A stretch of DNA of 64,000 nt from assembly GCF_014118685.1 (NCBI RefSeq), contig NZ_JACFAK010000006.1:62001-126000 (forward strand), written 5' to 3'. The DNA comes from Flaviflexus huanghaiensis. GTDB lineage: Bacteria > Actinomycetota > Actinomycetes > Actinomycetales > Actinomycetaceae. A program made the position numbers and the translations under genes. The notes under the pieces are model-generated. The model saw only the letters and a program-made list of their open reading frames with translations. It did no database searches and was not told the DNA's origin. Positions 61,827 through 64,000 of the stretch are shown here, one piece after another. Position 1 is the stretch's first letter; each line of letters starts with the position of its first letter.

Positions 61827-63665
61827 ATGACGGATAACGACCGCCCAGTCAGCTACGCGGAGGCACGCGTCAAGATCAAGGACGATGACAACCTGGCCAA
61901 ACTTCTCCACAGTCGCGCTGAGGAGAGACCCGACCAGGTCATCATCCAGTTCAAGTCGGCTCTCGGCGATCGCTGGAGTCCGATCACGTACCGTCAGTTC
62001 GAAGAATCGGTCCGGGCTCTCGCCCGAGGGTTCATCGCCCTCGGCGTCCGGCCCGGGGACCGGGTCGGTGTTATGTCGCCCACTCGATACGAGTGGAGCC
62101 TGACCGACTTCGCGCTGTGGTATGCGGGTGCGTCCGGTATCCCGATCTACGAGACGTCGTCCCGTAGCCAGGCGGAGTGGATCCTGTCCGACTCGGGGTG
62201 CCGCTTCATCATCGTCGAGAACATGTCCCTGCGTGACACAGTCAAGCCGCTCCTCGAGACGATCGAAGGTCTTGAGAAGGTGTTCGTCATCGATGATGAC
62301 TGCCTTGGAGACATTGTCGTACTCGGCGAAGACCTCGACCGTGTCGAGGTGGATCGGGAGATCGATGCCCGTATCGCCAACACCACATCCGACGATGTTG
62401 CGACGATTATCTACACGTCTGGCACGACAGGACGGCCCAAGGGTGTTGTTCTCACGCACAAGAACCTGCTCCATGTCGTCATCAACGGCCCAGCTGACCC
62501 GGAACTCAACAAGATCATCGCCCACCCGAACGCCAGGACTCTCCTGTTCCTGCCGATGGCACACGTTTTCGCCAGGTTCGTGTCGATCCTCGCAATAGAA
62601 GCCGGTGCGATCCTTGGCCACTCCCCGGACACGAAGAACCTCGTGGCCGACATGCAGTCGTTCAAGCCGACCTTCGTGCTCGCGGTGCCCCGTGTCTTCG
62701 AGAAGGTCTACAACGCGGCCGATGCCAAGGCGAACGCGTCAAAGGTCAAGGGCCCGATCTTCCGCCGCTTCGCCAAGGTCGCAATCGGGTACTCCCGCGC
62801 CCTTCAAACCCCCGAAGGGCCGAGCCCGTGGCTTAAAGCCCAGCATCACCTCGGCGAGAAGCTCGTGTACTCGACCCTCAAGGAGCTGCTCGGCGGGCAA
62901 CTCAAGCACTCCATCTCCGGCGGCGGCCCTCTCGGCGAACGGCTCGGCCACTTCTTCCGTGGTGCTGGCATTACGATCTACGAGGGCTATGGCCTGACAG
63001 AGACCTCGGCGCCGACGACCGTCAACCGTCCCGGTAACATCAAAATCGGCACGATTGGACCCGCCTATCCGGGCGCGCTCGTCACGGTCGATGAGGACGG
63101 CGAGATTCTTGTCAAGGGTGACCACGTATTCCCCCGATACCACAACAATGAAGAGGCCACCCGCGACGCCTTCACAGAGGATGGCTGGTTCAAGACGGGT
63201 GATCTCGGCTCGCTCGATGACGACCTGTTCGTCACGATCACCGGCCGGAAGAAGGAGATCATTGTGACGGCCAGCGGCAAGAACGTTGCTCCCGCCGTTC
63301 TCGAGGATCGCCTTCGCGGCCACCCGATTGTCTCCCAGGTCGTCGTCGTCGGCGACAACCGCCCCTTTATCGGCGCACTCATCACGCTCGATGCGGACAT
63401 GCTACCGGGGTGGCTCTCGAACAAGGGTCTACCGCCGATGGCGGCCGACGAGGCGGCCGAGAACCCCCAGGTCATCGCCGCTCTCGATAGGGCCGTCAGC
63501 CGCGCAAATGAAGCGGTTTCCCGCGCAGAGTCCATCAGGAAGTTCAACGTGCTGACGACGGACTTCACGGTCGACAATGACTATCTCACGCCCTCGCTCA
63601 AAGTGAAGCGCCACAAGGTTCTCACCGACTTCGAGAATGAGATCGAGAAGATCTACGCACGCTGA
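61827..63665 (+). CDS. Long-chain acyl-CoA synthetase (AMP-forming)
   Basis: A 612-residue ANL-superfamily enzyme. YTSGTTGRPKGVVLTHKNL is the AMP-binding P-loop (about residue 193); FLPMAHVFARFVS, YEGYGLTETSAPTTVN and WFKTGDLGSLDDDLFVTITG follow, with the C-terminal Lys motif DNDYLTPSLKVKRHKV. Similar to FadD15-type synthetases. It activates fatty acids for degradation or lipid synthesis. GGAAGG lies 6 bases before the ATG; it is 30 bases after valS. Confidence 0.93.
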   Translation: MTDNDRPVSYAEARVKIKDDDNLAKLLHSRAEERPDQVIIQFKSALGDRWSPITYRQFEESVRALARGFIALGVRPGDRVGVMSPTRYEWSLTDFALWYAGASGIPIYETSSRSQAEWILSDSGCRFIIVENMSLRDTVKPLLETIEGLEKVFVIDDDCLGDIVVLGEDLDRVEVDREIDARIANTTSDDVATIIYTSGTTGRPKGVVLTHKNLLHVVINGPADPELNKIIAHPNARTLLFLPMAHVFARFVSILAIEAGAILGHSPDTKNLVADMQSFKPTFVLAVPRVFEKVYNAADAKANASKVKGPIFRRFAKVAIGYSRALQTPEGPSPWLKAQHHLGEKLVYSTLKELLGGQLKHSISGGGPLGERLGHFFRGAGITIYEGYGLTETSAPTTVNRPGNIKIGTIGPAYPGALVTVDEDGEILVKGDHVFPRYHNNEEATRDAFTEDGWFKTGDLGSLDDDLFVTITGRKKEIIVTASGKNVAPAVLEDRLRGHPIVSQVVVVGDNRPFIGALITLDADMLPGWLSNKGLPPMAADEAAENPQVIAALDRAVSRANEAVSRAESIRKFNVLTTDFTVDNDYLTPSLKVKRHKVLTDFENEIEKIYAR

Positions 63666-63684
63666 TCCTGGCATACGCATCGTT

Positions 63685-63715
63685 GGGGCCGCGGGGACAG
63701 TGTCTCCGCGGCCCC
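63685..63715 (+). terminator. Terminator after the acyl-CoA synthetase
   Basis: Inverted arms GGGGCCGCGGGGACA and TGTCTCCGCGGCCCC (15 bases with one wobble) lie 19 bases after the stop; the inner pairs would open to form the loop. No T tract follows. Confidence 0.7.
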
Positions 63716-64000
63716 CAGGAGTTCGACAGCACTCCTTCGAGCCGACGGCACCGAGCGGTCCGAAAGTGGGGAGCGGTGTCGCAAAGAGCCATCCGGTCAA
63801 GCACATTGATGATCTGAGTGTTCGCCCGAGTGAGGCGTTCACGCAAGGATGACGGCATCCCCGTTTCGCGGATGAGGGTGGGTCACTCCTCGCGTCTTGA
63901 GCTTCGTCGCTCAGCCTGTCGCGGCCTTCTTCAACACTAGCCGAATGGCAGTTGGCCACATCCTAGGGCGAGGTCACGTTGTGGATCCAGGTGCCACCAC
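63716..64000. other. Window-end region without assignable gene
   Basis: No gene can be supported. On the minus strand two frames entering from the right end soon (reading GGTWIHNVTSP and WWHLDPQRDLALGCG before stops), so the 3' end of a minus-strand gene may lie at about 63940-64000, but there is too little to identify it. Confidence 0.35.

Noticed and set aside
63429-63959. Minus-strand frame spanning the end of the acyl-CoA synthetase gene
   Set aside because: It overlaps the well-supported plus-strand gene and has no recognisable domain.

Overview
The window is high-GC chromosomal DNA from an actinobacterium. I infer a member of the Actinomycetales, probably Actinomycetaceae, from three things: a FimQ-FimP-SrtC type sortase pilus cluster, actinobacterial housekeeping synteny (rpsB, xerC, dprA, DUF2469, rnhB, lepB, rplS, trmD, rimM, khpA, rpsP, ffh, ftsY, smc), and an ileS leader with a short actinobacterial T-box. 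I cannot name the species. Most genes are packed head to tail on the minus strand with 1-8 base stop/start overlaps. No rRNA, tRNA, CRISPR array, prophage or insertion sequence was recognised.

Layout. 1-3953: a truncated 2-hydroxyacyl-CoA dehydratase activase, a divergent TetR regulator, a GlgC-GNAT pair and a small CMD-family protein. 4021-6659: tsf and rpsB, facing a secreted M23 peptidase. 6679-16053: an apparent insertion in the rpsB-xerC block, made of a pilus operon (tip adhesin, major pilin, class C sortase) and a divergent MalT-like LuxR regulator. 16081-28375: the conserved translation/secretion block from xerC to ftsY. It contains a TrmD-GNAT fusion, lacks the usual comM/yraN genes beside dprA, and has a ribokinase between ffh and ftsY. 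28721-32227: tdh-kbl, a small kinase and a small membrane protein, lying between ftsY and smc. 32290-35850: smc.

36125-38592 is a metalloid-type cluster (ArsR, ArsP-like permease, thioredoxin-like protein, ArsC-like phosphatase). 38907-41226 is the dhaKLM dihydroxyacetone kinase operon, with an HPr domain fused to DhaM. 41491-47390 is ileS-folC-DUF4233-ndk behind an Ile T-box leader. 47503-53426 holds a tandem GNAT protein, a CDF metal exporter, an HpaBC-like flavin monooxygenase pair, a short-chain dehydrogenase and proC, which looks leaderless. 53510-58473 is an iron-siderophore uptake operon behind an IdeR/DtxR-like box; its last gene, a siderophore-interacting reductase, carries one in-frame stop. 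58593-63665 holds a short F420-ligase-like protein, valS and a long-chain acyl-CoA synthetase.

Most unusual: the TrmD-GNAT fusion, the pilus island with a terminator-like hairpin between pilin and sortase genes, the nonsense-interrupted siderophore reductase, a hairpin between khpA and rimM, acidic tails on ribosomal proteins S2 and S16, and several perfect palindromes in promoter regions. I did not find a clearly new multi-gene system; the pilus/LuxR island is the best candidate for follow-up.
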